Below are positions 26,988 through 35,975 of a stretch of 64,000 nucleotides of DNA, one piece after another. The DNA is from Balneolaceae bacterium UBA7797 (lineage in GTDB: Bacteria; Bacteroidota; Rhodothermia; Balneolales; Balneolaceae). The position numbers and the translations under genes are program-made. Below the pieces are notes generated by a model. That model worked only from the letters and a program-made list of their open reading frames with translations, did not search any database and was not told the DNA's origin. Within the stretch, counting starts at the first letter, position 1. Every line of letters begins with the position of its first letter. The DNA lies in NCBI GenBank assembly GCA_002480645.1, contig DLCN01000019.1, positions 1-64,000 on the forward strand, in the 5' to 3' direction.

Positions 26988-28226
26988 TTGGCTCGTAAAG
27001 AATTCCAGATCCCTGACATGTACAAGTCTCCGATCATCCGTAAAGTGAAGGAGGCTACTAAGATCACCGACCCGATGAAGAAAGATCTGAAACCAACGGT
27101 GCTCGATTTTGGTCCGGTCCAATTTTACGTTCCCCGGTTTTTTGGTTTTTGTTATGGAGTGGAAAATGCCATCGATATTGCCTATCGGGCTGTTGAGGAA
27201 AATCCGGATAAGAATATTTATCTGCTTAGCGAGATGATCCATAATCCTACGGTGAATGAAGATCTGCTGGGGCGGGGCGTTCAGTTTTTATTTGATACAG
27301 ATGGCACCGAGCGCATCCCTATCCGTTCGCTGTCTTCGGAAGACATCGTGATTGTACCCGCATTCGGAACAACGTTGGAAATTGCAGAAGAGCTGGAAAA
27401 AGTTGGCATCGATCCGTACGAATTCAATACCACCTGCCCTTTCGTAGAGAAAGTTTGGAAACGGGGACAACAGCTCGGTAAAAAGGACTACGCGCTAGTG
27501 GTACATGGAAAACATCGCCACGAAGAAACCCGGGCTACATTCTCGCACAGTGCCAGTCATTCGCAAGTGGTCGTAGTTCTGAATCCTGAAGAGGCAAACA
27601 TTCTGGCTGAGATCATGACTGAGGAACGGCCGCTCAGCGATTTTGAAAAGTATTTTGGCCATAAATCCACCCCTGATTTCAATCCTCTGAAAGATCTACG
27701 CCGATTCGGAGTGATCAATCAAACTACGATGCTGGCTACTGAGACTCAGGAAGTGATGGATATTCTGAAAGAAGCTACTATCCGGCAATTTGGAGAAGCG
27801 GATATCCTCGATCATTTTGCCGATACCACCGACACGCTGTGTTATGCTACCAATGAAAATCAATCGGCCACTCTGGCACTTGCCGAAACCGACGCTGATC
27901 TGGCATTGGTTGTAGGCGGTTATAATTCGTCCAATACCATGCACCTGGTTGAAATTCTGGAGCATTCTTTCCCGACATATCATGTGAGAGATGCTGATGA
28001 ACTGAAGTCCACCTCAACGATTCAGCACTTTGATCAATGGAAAAAAGAGATCCTGAATTCTGAAAACTGGCTTCCTGAAACTCAGGAGCCACTCAAAATT
28101 GCTATCACCTCCGGTGCATCCTGCCCGGACATACTTGTCGACGAAGTGATGCTAAAGGTTCTCTCTTATTTTGATGGAACCAATGCCGTTGAAAAGGTTA
28201 TTGCTCCATTTGAAGCGGTGAAGTGA
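26988..28226 (+). CDS. ispH: 4-hydroxy-3-methylbut-2-enyl diphosphate reductase
   Basis: The 412-residue iron-sulfur enzyme performs the last step of the MEP isoprenoid pathway, forming IPP and DMAPP from HMBPP. The three cluster cysteines are Cys55 (FFGFCYGVENA), Cys150 (NTTCPFVEKVW) and Cys379 (TSGASCPDILVDEV). The protein is longer than E. coli IspH (316), with an N-terminal extension and an internal insertion, as in the longer cyanobacterial/plant-type enzymes. The start given is TTG; the nearest in-frame ATG (27018) would remove ten residues before the conserved part. It is a single-gene unit convergent with ybbR. Confidence 0.95.
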   Translation: MARKEFQIPDMYKSPIIRKVKEATKITDPMKKDLKPTVLDFGPVQFYVPRFFGFCYGVENAIDIAYRAVEENPDKNIYLLSEMIHNPTVNEDLLGRGVQFLFDTDGTERIPIRSLSSEDIVIVPAFGTTLEIAEELEKVGIDPYEFNTTCPFVEKVWKRGQQLGKKDYALVVHGKHRHEETRATFSHSASHSQVVVVLNPEEANILAEIMTEERPLSDFEKYFGHKSTPDFNPLKDLRRFGVINQTTMLATETQEVMDILKEATIRQFGEADILDHFADTTDTLCYATNENQSATLALAETDADLALVVGGYNSSNTMHLVEILEHSFPTYHVRDADELKSTSTIQHFDQWKKEILNSENWLPETQEPLKIAITSGASCPDILVDEVMLKVLSYFDGTNAVEKVIAPFEAVK

Positions 28227-28278
28227 TCTTATGATGATGAATTGATCTCAGTATCAACTTATATCACCACACTAGCGA

Positions 28279-29301
28279 TCACTGATCCAGCACACTAAAA
28301 TATGCGACAGCTTTGGGCTGAAAACTTCGGAGCCGGATCTCATAGTCGGTAGCTTTCAGTTCAATATCAGGAGTTACAAAACCGGTTGAATCCTCCAAAA
28401 TCTCAGAATAAGGCACATAAACTTCATACGGTCTCATTTTTTGAACCTCTGTATAAAAATCGATCGGAACGTCGTACCGAATGGAAACTGCAGAAGGATT
28501 ATAATTGATGACCTGACCTCTGGGCAAATTTCTGGTTTTAATATAAACCGTTAATTCGCCCTCCGTAAATTCTGAGACTTTTGCCTTCACCTCCACCTGA
28601 TCAATGGAAGTTGTGATAAGTTCAGACGAGGTACGAATCGGGATCATCAGATCTATATCCTCCCGGACATTTCTCATCTTTAAGGTGTCTTCGATCACCC
28701 AATTTCTGATTTCTGAGATCTGAGATTCTGCTCCCGTTACGGTGATACTATCCGGATATATCGAGAGATCTCCAACTAAACCATACCTGTTCATATATTC
28801 AATGTCGGTATGTAAGGTAATGGGCACTTTTTTGGATACTTTTTTTTCCAGAGCCACAGTAACCATGAACGGACTTACCTTTAACACCGAAACATCCTGT
28901 TCTACCGAAAATCGCTGCCGAACCTGATCAAACAGATTCACTTCCCCTTCATTCAGATCGATCAACACACTGGGTGGATTATTGTACAAATTAACCAGCT
29001 TCCATCCATTTCCACTAATGTCGGCCTGTACCTCGTCGGGAAGTGTATTAATAAGAGCCATATCGTCCGGGATGGCACCGGCTTCAACAGGAATGTCTAC
29101 CGTAATGTTATAATCGCTGTTCAGATTAACCACGAACCACATACTCAAGGCCATTATGTAAGCGATCACAAATACGAAAATGCGTTCCCGGCGTGCTGCT
29201 CTCAGGTCGTTTTCGTTGGTTCCCGGAGGAATACCAAGCTTAAACATCCGTTTAAACGAGAGTAATATTTTTTCTTTAATGGAAGCCGACATAGTGCTCA
29301 A
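28279..29301 (-). CDS. YbbR-like domain protein
   Basis: The 340-residue protein has a cytoplasmic N-terminus, one transmembrane helix (about 46-64, IFVFVIAYIMALSMWFVV) and an extracytoplasmic region of tandem YbbR-like beta-domains (for example ITVDIPVEAG, VPITLHTDI and ITVTGAESQISEI). In Firmicutes the YbbR protein CdaR regulates the c-di-AMP cyclase CdaA. Here no cyclase gene is adjacent; the gene is last in a recF-dciA-ybbR unit, 28 bp after the DUF721 gene. The role is therefore uncertain. Confidence 0.85.
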   Translation of the reverse strand: MSTMSASIKEKILLSFKRMFKLGIPPGTNENDLRAARRERIFVFVIAYIMALSMWFVVNLNSDYNITVDIPVEAGAIPDDMALINTLPDEVQADISGNGWKLVNLYNNPPSVLIDLNEGEVNLFDQVRQRFSVEQDVSVLKVSPFMVTVALEKKVSKKVPITLHTDIEYMNRYGLVGDLSIYPDSITVTGAESQISEIRNWVIEDTLKMRNVREDIDLMIPIRTSSELITTSIDQVEVKAKVSEFTEGELTVYIKTRNLPRGQVINYNPSAVSIRYDVPIDFYTEVQKMRPYEVYVPYSEILEDSTGFVTPDIELKATDYEIRLRSFQPKAVAYFSVLDQ

Positions 29302-29329
29302 ATATAGATTCGGTGGCGGGCATAAACAA

Positions 29330-29623
29330 CTATGCCCTTACGATTATATCTGCCACCACCTGTCCTTTTACCTTCGCGTTTAACCGTTTGGCAATACTGA
29401 ACCTGTTTGCGTGAATTTCATGCCTCCAAACAGCATTATTAACTTTACACACCAGCTTATTCCCTTCAAAATGCACCTCTTTTGTTTGTGACGCGATCCT
29501 TTCGCCCACCACTTCCTGCCAGGCAGCCAGGATCATACCTTGTTTCAGTTTCTTCTTTTGAGGAAACCGTTCCAGATAATCCTGCAGTGAATCGCTTAAT
29601 TTTTTGGGTTTATCGAAGTTCAT
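29330..29623 (-). CDS. dciA: DUF721/DciA-like protein
   Basis: The 97-residue protein has the DUF721 core: MILAAWQEVVGERIASQT, then LVCKVNNAVWRHEI and a basic C-terminal half. DciA proteins load or stimulate the replicative helicase DnaB in bacteria that lack DnaC. It lies 21 bp after recF on the same strand, a common recF-DUF721 pairing that supports a replication role. The domain is minimal, without the C-terminal extension of larger DciA proteins. Confidence 0.82.
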   Translation of the reverse strand: MNFDKPKKLSDSLQDYLERFPQKKKLKQGMILAAWQEVVGERIASQTKEVHFEGNKLVCKVNNAVWRHEIHANRFSIAKRLNAKVKGQVVADIIVRA

Positions 29624-29644
29624 TATCTGAAGTAGTGATGCTTG

Positions 29645-30781
29645 TTAGCTTTTGCCTGATTCTTTCACTTCGGCATTTTGCACGGTATAGAACCGATTGT
29701 TTGTACCATCAAAAGTTACGAAATCTTCGAAGGGAATGGGATTCGCTGAGGTGATAAATGTTTGCCCTTTATGATGTTGAAGTGCCTGTAATAAAATTTC
29801 TGTCTTACTCAGATCCAGATCCCCAAAAACATCATCGAGCATAAAAATGGGCAGATCGTCTAACTCCTCCGAATAATAGTGAAGCTGCGCCAGTTTAAGG
29901 GACAGTGCAAACAAGCGGTGTTGCCCCTGAGAACCAAATCTGCGCAATTCAAAATCGTCCAGATAAAAAATGATCTCATCCCGGTGCGGACCGATCAGTG
30001 TTTGTTCCCGCTCAATTTCTTTTTCGTGATTCTTTTCCAGTAATTCGTAATAGCATTCTTCGATCTCTTTGGGATCGGAAGAAGGCTCACAAAATGTCTG
30101 ATATTCCAGGCCTGTGGTCAGGTTCATTCCGGAGATCATCGCATAATCTTTCTCCAGATAACTTTTAAAATTCTGAAGAACTTCGTGTCGCTTGGCAACG
30201 ATCCTTGAGCCCGTTTCCACTAATTGCTTATTCCACGGTTCCAGATAGATCTCCAGAAGGTGACCACCACCGGTAAAATCCTGCAGTAAGGTATTCCGCT
30301 GCTTACGTATGCGCCTGTAGTCGATCAGATCCCTCAGATATCCGGTAGAGATCTGACTGATAAACGAATCTAAAAATGATCGTCGTTCAGCAGGTCCTTC
30401 CAGCGTAAGTTTTTTATCGTCTGGTGAAAGTACCACCACCGGAACCACCCCGATAAGATCCGAGAGCCGGTCTAGCGGTCCGTCATTTACAAAGATCTTT
30501 TTACCATCCCCCCGGGAATAATTACAACTCACTTCAAAATCTGCCCGGATAGAACCGTTAAAACGCCCCTTCAGCATAAAAGAACTTTCCCCTTTATGGA
30601 TCACGTACATATCCGAAGAAGAAACAAAACTCCTCGACATACACAGGTAGTGGATCGCATCGATCAGACTTGTTTTTCCTGCCCCGTTCGGTCCGGTTAT
30701 AACATTTAAATGGGGGGCCCAATCAACCTTTGTATGTTGATGATTTCTGAAATTGAGCAGTTCTAGTTCCTGGATTAGCAT
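29645..30781 (-). CDS. recF: DNA replication and repair protein RecF
   Basis: The 378-residue ABC-type ATPase takes part in RecFOR-mediated loading of RecA at gaps. Walker A is GPNGAGKT at 30-37, the signature-like SQGQHRLFALSLKLAQ lies near 315, and Walker B reads PIFMLDDVFGDLD. The N-terminus IQELELLNFRNH is typical. It begins the recF-dciA-ybbR unit and is separated from dnaA by about 13.7 kb; dnaN is not in the window. Confidence 0.96.
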   Translation of the reverse strand: MLIQELELLNFRNHQHTKVDWAPHLNVITGPNGAGKTSLIDAIHYLCMSRSFVSSSDMYVIHKGESSFMLKGRFNGSIRADFEVSCNYSRGDGKKIFVNDGPLDRLSDLIGVVPVVVLSPDDKKLTLEGPAERRSFLDSFISQISTGYLRDLIDYRRIRKQRNTLLQDFTGGGHLLEIYLEPWNKQLVETGSRIVAKRHEVLQNFKSYLEKDYAMISGMNLTTGLEYQTFCEPSSDPKEIEECYYELLEKNHEKEIEREQTLIGPHRDEIIFYLDDFELRRFGSQGQHRLFALSLKLAQLHYYSEELDDLPIFMLDDVFGDLDLSKTEILLQALQHHKGQTFITSANPIPFEDFVTFDGTNNRFYTVQNAEVKESGKS

Positions 30782-30827
30782 GCGCCAATAGTACCAATAT
30801 TTAGCGCCTAATTAAATCATCATTTAT

Positions 30828-30909
30828 AAAAAGGTCCGCGGGTAGCATGTACCTGCCTTGTTCGCCGGGTCGTGTTCAGTTATGGCCGGACATACATACC
30901 GCGCGGAGC
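30828..30909 (-). terminator. Long GC-rich stem-loop: terminator or structured RNA
   Basis: TCCGCG (30835-30840) pairs with CGCGGA (30902-30907), GGTA (30841-30844) with TACC (30897-30900), and TGTA (30848-30851) with TACA (30893-30896). This gives 14 base pairs with a 1-nt and a 3-nt bulge and a structured apical part. On the minus strand the stem is followed by TTTTT. It lies 3' of the 30928-31392 gene, so it can act as its terminator, but its length and GC content are unusual for one. A small RNA is possible. Confidence 0.55.
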
Positions 30910-30927
30910 TCTGTTCGTCTTCTGTGT

Positions 30928-31392
30928 TTATTTTGTTATCAGCAGTTCGAATAATGCCGGGCATCGGGCCTCATCCTTCGAATACCCCAGTAATTTCAAT
31001 TTCCCTTTGTTATTGATCCTGGTTGGTAATTCAATTTGAATATGATCGATCTCATTGATCTCATAAACTGCTCCGGTACGATGATCGATCATTTGAACGC
31101 TCCAACTCTTGTGAAGCTTTGATAATCCGCAAAAATTGATCTTCCCTTTTAGAGGGGCGTCGCAATGTTGCAGGTTTAAAGGAATGTGTAATTCTGTCCA
31201 CTCATCTTCCGGAAGTGAGTGCACCGATATCTTATTTTCGTTGATGGGCGATGTAATACCTACCATCACATAGTTCCCACTCATTTGGAATCCCAGTAAA
31301 GCCTGATCTGTACTCAGATCATTGAGTTCGATCACCCAGGAACTGTGCACCGTTTTGCTTCGGTGTCCGGATGTTTGATAAGCCACATTCAT
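30928..31392 (-). CDS. Small protein related to the 33410-33901 product
   Basis: I do not recognise a named family. The 154-residue protein has no signal peptide or membrane segment and is rich in beta-strand. It aligns with the product of the gene at 33410: W.I.L.D near the start, GNYVMVGITSP against NYIMTDIISP, SWSVQMIDHRTGAVYEIN against SWKVKLRDNRNGKIYNV, and the end FELLITK against FELELSR. The late part looks like a beta-sandwich module often found before C-terminal sorting domains (W.V.L.D..TG..Y), here as a free-standing protein. It is divergent from the TPR-LuxR gene across a 337-bp region with repeated TTGTAGAGAT motifs. Confidence 0.75.
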   Translation of the reverse strand: MNVAYQTSGHRSKTVHSSWVIELNDLSTDQALLGFQMSGNYVMVGITSPINENKISVHSLPEDEWTELHIPLNLQHCDAPLKGKINFCGLSKLHKSWSVQMIDHRTGAVYEINEIDHIQIELPTRINNKGKLKLLGYSKDEARCPALFELLITK

Positions 31393-31729
31393 ATTGGTAG
31401 TAATTGATACGGTTTCATACCTCTACAGTAAATCTAATTATCTATACAGCCATTAAAATTGCAGGTAGTGATTTTGTAGAGATAGATTTTCACCTACTCT
31501 CAAAGATCATTTCCTAAAAAGTCATTCTGCCCAACTTTCTGATCATGATCATTTTTAAAAAACTGTCCTTTTTATTCATAAAACAGCTTTTTGTTGCCCC
31601 ATAATACATTCCGGACATCCCATAAAATGTTCTTGTAGAGATTTTGTAGAGATAAAATCCTGCTATTTTAAGCCGGGTATTTAGTAAGATTACGGCGTTC
31701 AGAATATCAATTCGCTAATCAGGGTTACA
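31393..31729. other. Divergent intergenic region with repeated TTGTAGAGAT motif
   Basis: This 337-bp region between two divergent genes holds no ORF that I support. It contains three direct copies of TTGTAGAGAT (31474-31483, 31633-31642, 31644-31653) and an inverted core CTCTACA at 31421-31427. The last two copies are 11 bp apart, one helical turn, as expected for adjacent binding of a regulator. It most likely holds both divergent promoters and their operators. Confidence 0.6.
31633..31654 (+). promoter_or_regulatory. Tandem TTGTAGAGAT repeats, candidate operator
   Basis: Two copies of TTGTAGAGAT start at 31633 and 31644, 11 bp apart, about 75-97 bp before the TPR-LuxR start codon. A third copy lies at 31474-31483. 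Repetition, helical phasing and position upstream of a DNA-binding regulator suggest autoregulation. This is inference; no footprint or known consensus is being matched. Confidence 0.4.
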
Positions 31730-33397
31730 ATGAGATCACTTCTTTATCTATACATCTTGGCTGTAGTACCTCTATTTGGTCGTTCAGCTGCGGCACAGAC
31801 TGTCTATCGCGATTCACTTAAACAAGTGATCGTGTATTCCGGTACGGATACCTTAAAAGTAAATGCATATCTCGATCTGGCAAATGACTATCAGCAAACA
31901 CAGCCGGATACTGCCACTTATTTTGCCCTTAAGGCCGTTGAGTTAGCTGAACATACTGACCATCCCTATTATCTGTCCAAAGCGCTAATGTTTCTTGGAT
32001 CTGCCTACATCCGTGATTCTTCTTATGAAAAAGCACTCAACACATTAACCCGGGCCAGAGAGGTTGTTTCTCCCACATCTTATCATTTTTTGAAAGCCAA
32101 TATTCTGCGCCGGCTTGGGAATATCTACTTCATTCAGTTTAAGTATGATGAAGCCCTCGCTTATTTCGATGATGTGATGGACATTCTTGATAAACACGAG
32201 AATATCGTGTTACGCGCAAAACTGTATGATAACATGGCGAATGTGTATTACGAAACTCAGCGTGAGGACAGCGCTCTGCTCTATTATCAGAAAAGCCTCG
32301 ATATAATGAAGATTCATGGCTCTGAAATGTCTCAGGCTTCGATCTATCTGAATATGGGGATGCTTTATGCACATTTGAATGATGAAGTAAAAGCCATTGA
32401 ATACAGTGAAAAAGCATTGGAGATCGCCCGGAGGCACAACGCCCGTGTTATGATGACCTATCCTTTAAAAGTGTTGAGTACGGTACATTTGAATCGGGGT
32501 GAATTTGACGAAGCCGTGGAGTATGCCCGCCAGAGCCTTAACATAGCCAGTGAGATGGATATCGTCTATGAAATGAAAGACGCCCATCAGAATATCTCTG
32601 CGGCTTTCGAGCAACTCAATCAATTAGACAGTGCTATGTATCACTATAAAGAGTACAAGACACTGCAGGACAGCATGTTGAACATGGATGCTAATGAGCG
32701 GTTAGCTGAAATGAGAGCTAAATACGAAACAGAAAAGAAAGAGCAGGAGATCACTCTACTTGAAACCGAGAACAAAGCCCAGAAAGCACGCTCTCTGGCA
32801 ATTGTTAGTTCATTAGGCTTTCTGTTGATTCTGGCAGGATCCGGGTTTATGTGGTTCAGAGCAAAAAAAGAGAAGGAATTTGAATTACTTGAAAAAGATA
32901 AACTCATCGCTGAATCCAGAAAACATCTCGCTGAAGAAGAACTGGCAAACTCCAAATTACGAGAAGAAAACTTACAGAAGGAGCTCACTAATTATGCTCT
33001 GCACATAGTTGAAAAGAATGATTTTCTGGAGCAGGTAAAATCAGAGATGGCAGATCTCAGGATGGATGTGCAAAGTAAAGACGCCATTAAACATATAAAC
33101 AAACTTGGTTCCAGGATCTATCAGAACCTGATGATCAATAAAGATCGGGAGGAATTTGAAATACAGGTGGAACAGGCCTGCGAAGGATTTTTCAAAAATC
33201 TTGAACACAAACATCCGGATCTTACTAATCAGGAACGTCGGCTGGCCGCATTACTTCGGTTGAATCTCAGCTCAAAAGAAATTTCCGGTATTTTGAATAT
33301 ATCACCGAAAAGTGTGGACCAAAGCAGATATAGATTACGAAAAAAACTGGATCTCGATAAGGATATTAATCTGTCTACTTTTTTAAATCAGATCTGA
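31730..33397 (+). CDS. TPR membrane protein with LuxR-type HTH
   Basis: The 555-residue protein has a signal peptide (about 1-23), about six tetratricopeptide repeats in the periplasm (about 45-310), one transmembrane helix (354-376), a cytoplasmic coiled coil (377-445) and a C-terminal helix-turn-helix (498-541: LTNQERRLAALLRLNLSSKEIS then SPKSVDQSRYRLRKKL). This architecture is common in Bacteroidota, where such one-component regulators are thought to couple periplasmic protein interactions to transcription. It is flanked by two small paralogous genes on the opposite strand, one divergent and one convergent. Ligand and regulon are unknown. Confidence 0.88.
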   Translation: MRSLLYLYILAVVPLFGRSAAAQTVYRDSLKQVIVYSGTDTLKVNAYLDLANDYQQTQPDTATYFALKAVELAEHTDHPYYLSKALMFLGSAYIRDSSYEKALNTLTRAREVVSPTSYHFLKANILRRLGNIYFIQFKYDEALAYFDDVMDILDKHENIVLRAKLYDNMANVYYETQREDSALLYYQKSLDIMKIHGSEMSQASIYLNMGMLYAHLNDEVKAIEYSEKALEIARRHNARVMMTYPLKVLSTVHLNRGEFDEAVEYARQSLNIASEMDIVYEMKDAHQNISAAFEQLNQLDSAMYHYKEYKTLQDSMLNMDANERLAEMRAKYETEKKEQEITLLETENKAQKARSLAIVSSLGFLLILAGSGFMWFRAKKEKEFELLEKDKLIAESRKHLAEEELANSKLREENLQKELTNYALHIVEKNDFLEQVKSEMADLRMDVQSKDAIKHINKLGSRIYQNLMINKDREEFEIQVEQACEGFFKNLEHKHPDLTNQERRLAALLRLNLSSKEISGILNISPKSVDQSRYRLRKKLDLDKDINLSTFLNQI

Positions 33398-33409
33398 AAT
33401 CTGAGATCA

Positions 33410-33901
33410 CTACCGGCTTAATTCCAGTTCAAACACACAGTTTTTACGGGACTCTGTTTCCCCGTTCTTAAACCCAACCATAAACACTTTGTTTACTTTT
33501 AGTGTTTCGGTAAGAATGATCTGCTCTTCATTTGAAACGTTATAAATTTTCCCGTTTCTATTGTCACGAAGTTTAACCTTCCATGATCTAAAGAATTGAT
33601 TGACGCTCTTAACGGTTATAGAGGCAACGTTTGCCTGGTCAACATTGAACAGGTCAAGACCGATGCACAAAGTGCCCCCTTCCTGCGATACGGTATTATA
33701 AAGAATGGACTTCTCCCCCATTGGAGATATGATATCAGTCATGATGTAATTCTGAGGAATATTTCCCCCAAAATTGAACTTATTGAGACTGGGATCGGTA
33801 AGTATGATCTCCCAATCCGCATTATTTACCATTCTATTCCGCTGTACTACCTCAGCTGAAGCCACTCTACCCATATTTTCTACATTAGTGATTGCTAACA
33901 A
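33410..33901 (-). CDS. Small protein related to the 30928-31392 product
   Basis: The 163-residue unrecognised protein is a paralogue of the one on the other side of the TPR-LuxR gene. Shared positions include W.I.L.D at 30-36, NYIMTDIISP, RSWKVKLRDNRNGKIYNV and the ending CVFELELSR. It has no signal peptide or membrane helix. Its stop codon lies 12 bp from the stop of the convergent TPR-LuxR gene. The fold is predicted beta-rich. Function is unknown; the arrangement hints at a link to the regulator. Confidence 0.75.
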   Translation of the reverse strand: MLAITNVENMGRVASAEVVQRNRMVNNADWEIILTDPSLNKFNFGGNIPQNYIMTDIISPMGEKSILYNTVSQEGGTLCIGLDLFNVDQANVASITVKSVNQFFRSWKVKLRDNRNGKIYNVSNEEQIILTETLKVNKVFMVGFKNGETESRKNCVFELELSR

Positions 33902-33963
33902 AACCTATTGCTATCAGTATAGGAAATATGAGTGATAAAATCAGCCTAAGTTTATAACAACCG

Positions 33964-35898
33964 TTACTTGAGCAGGGTCATTTTTCGTGTCAATTGCACA
34001 CCGTTGAATTCCAATCGATACATATAAACACCGGAAGGAAAATTAGCTGCATTGAACGTTCTTTGATGAGTTCCTGCTGAGAAAACCTCGTTAGCAAGAA
34101 CGGCGACTTTTTGCCCCAACAAATTATACACAGACAAACTCACCTTACCCGGCATATCTAGATTAAACCGTATGGTCGTTTGCGGATTAAAAGGATTGGG
34201 ATAATTCTGCTCCAAGGAGATATTGGATGGAGCATCCATCTCCTCTACTACCGATGTGCCACCGGAATACTTAAAAGTACCTGCAGGAAATGGCTGCGCG
34301 GCCGTTGAATTCGAAGTTTCACCATCCAATGCATTCGATCCTGAAAATACCCAGTTTGATTCATTGAATACCGTGCTGTCTGGTCCGGTGTAATCAACTC
34401 TGTAAGCCCATCCGTCTTCGTAATCCCAAGTGGTTCCGGACCCGTCCGTATTTATATCTCCGAAAACATCGATCACTGAGAGTGGTTCTGAAAAGCTTTT
34501 GGTAGAATCATAGAATAACTCGATCGCGTCATCTCCGTTAACAGCGGCAGCAGCCATATTATCTGCTTCGTAGGTGTCTTCCAGATCGGCTTCAAATCCA
34601 AAGAATGTATTGAACGCAGAAAAATCAGTAGTCACATAAATGTAACTCCCTGCTGCTGCCGATCCTTCTAAAACAAATTCCACCCCATCTGAACCACCAC
34701 CGTTATTAGCGGCTCCAAGTGCAAACACACTGAGGTCCGGTATATCTTCTGTCGCATACAATTCGATAGCCTTAGGTAAGCCTCCATCAAGCGGACCATC
34801 AACAACACCGGTAAGGATCAGTCCCTTTGAGGTGGCTGTTGGACCAGTGATCACCGTATCATCATCATTTTCATTGAACTGTATTACTTTAACCGAAGTG
34901 GCAATATATTCATCCGAAGTACTACCAGCTTCCCAGACCACTTCGGCTTTGTAGATGGCAGAATAATCGGTAAATGTAAATGCATTTCCGGCCGTATCTT
35001 CGGTCGCCATATCGTTCGTAAACAGAAAATTGACTGATTTCAGATTTCCCTCCTCCACATACTCAAGACTAAATACAGGATTATTAATGCTGATGATCTC
35101 TCCGGTTACGGGGTTCGGTACTTCATCCTGCTGGATAGCACCTCCTCCAAAATAAGCTCTGCGCACTAACGAAGTATCGTGCACAAATGGGTTTTTGTTG
35201 CCTTGCACCTGTTCCGTAGCCAAACTACGAGCCACTTCCGCATCATCTACCGGATCGGCATAATGCCAGGTGTAGAGTACATCTTTCATTCCATTAAAGA
35301 AGGAAGCATCGTCAGCTACATTGCTTCTATCCTGATAGATGGTCCAGAAATAGAAGATGGCCCGGGCGACATTGCCTTTATGGTCTTCGCGTGGTTCAAA
35401 GGCACGCCCCGAATCAAGCTCACTGTACTCATCAATATTTGATGTTGGAATCGAAGTTGTTTCGGTTAATAACCGGTACCAACGATCTGTCTGACTATCC
35501 GGGATTTCATCAAACGGGTAGTTTGACCGATCACCATTTACATCGATCACAGTCGGGAATAAATGGTGAATATCCCCTCGCATTGGTTCATTACTGTCAA
35601 ACAGACCCTGAGGCCAGGTGTGTTCTGTGTTAATCCCTTTATTGTAGGCATCGGTTCTGTTATTGGTGGTAATGGTATATCCGGTGTAAACGCCGGTTAC
35701 CTGCCCGTCATGATTGTCTATGTTTCCATACATAGCATCGCGGGCGCTGTCATACCCTTTAGGATTGGTCACAGAATAATTTTCCTGCAGATAATCGATC
35801 AACTCTTCCCCCGTAAGAGTGGGTGCGATCTGATCATTTTGTGCAAATACTGTTGTACTTAAAAATAAAAGTAGAAGGGGAAATAAAAGTCGTCTCAT
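33964..35898 (-). CDS. Secreted endonuclease I with C-terminal sorting domain
   Basis: The 644-residue exoprotein has a signal peptide (1-19) and an EndA/endonuclease I nuclease domain (about 25-260). The nuclease core shows INTEHTWPQ (His93), GDIHHLFP (His111/His112), VNGDRSNYPFD and HKGNVARAIFYFW, the expected beta-beta-alpha-metal site. A lamin-tail-like module follows (about 355-530, LILTGVVDG...KAIELYATED), as in extracellular nucleases, and then a sorting domain from 562 (QNYPNPFNPQTTI) to RKMTLLK. It probably degrades extracellular DNA for nutrients or biofilm turnover and is exported by a type IX-like system. Confidence 0.9.
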   Translation of the reverse strand: MRRLLFPLLLLFLSTTVFAQNDQIAPTLTGEELIDYLQENYSVTNPKGYDSARDAMYGNIDNHDGQVTGVYTGYTITTNNRTDAYNKGINTEHTWPQGLFDSNEPMRGDIHHLFPTVIDVNGDRSNYPFDEIPDSQTDRWYRLLTETTSIPTSNIDEYSELDSGRAFEPREDHKGNVARAIFYFWTIYQDRSNVADDASFFNGMKDVLYTWHYADPVDDAEVARSLATEQVQGNKNPFVHDTSLVRRAYFGGGAIQQDEVPNPVTGEIISINNPVFSLEYVEEGNLKSVNFLFTNDMATEDTAGNAFTFTDYSAIYKAEVVWEAGSTSDEYIATSVKVIQFNENDDDTVITGPTATSKGLILTGVVDGPLDGGLPKAIELYATEDIPDLSVFALGAANNGGGSDGVEFVLEGSAAAGSYIYVTTDFSAFNTFFGFEADLEDTYEADNMAAAAVNGDDAIELFYDSTKSFSEPLSVIDVFGDINTDGSGTTWDYEDGWAYRVDYTGPDSTVFNESNWVFSGSNALDGETSNSTAAQPFPAGTFKYSGGTSVVEEMDAPSNISLEQNYPNPFNPQTTIRFNLDMPGKVSLSVYNLLGQKVAVLANEVFSAGTHQRTFNAANFPSGVYMYRLEFNGVQLTRKMTLLK

Positions 35899-35975
35899 AC
35901 AGAAATCATATTCAAATTAAGAACGTAAAGATACGGTCTCTGAATACTAATCAGTAATAAATTCCTTTTAATCTT

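Noticed and set aside
28222..28283. AGTGATC/GATCACT inverted repeat between ispH and ybbR
   Set aside because: The 7-bp arms are 48 bp apart with no T-run, too weak to call a terminator.
30828..30909. SRP RNA candidate
   Set aside because: The size and U-tail fit a small SRP RNA, but the conserved GGAAGGAAGCAG-type apical loop is missing on both strands, so I keep it as an unassigned hairpin.
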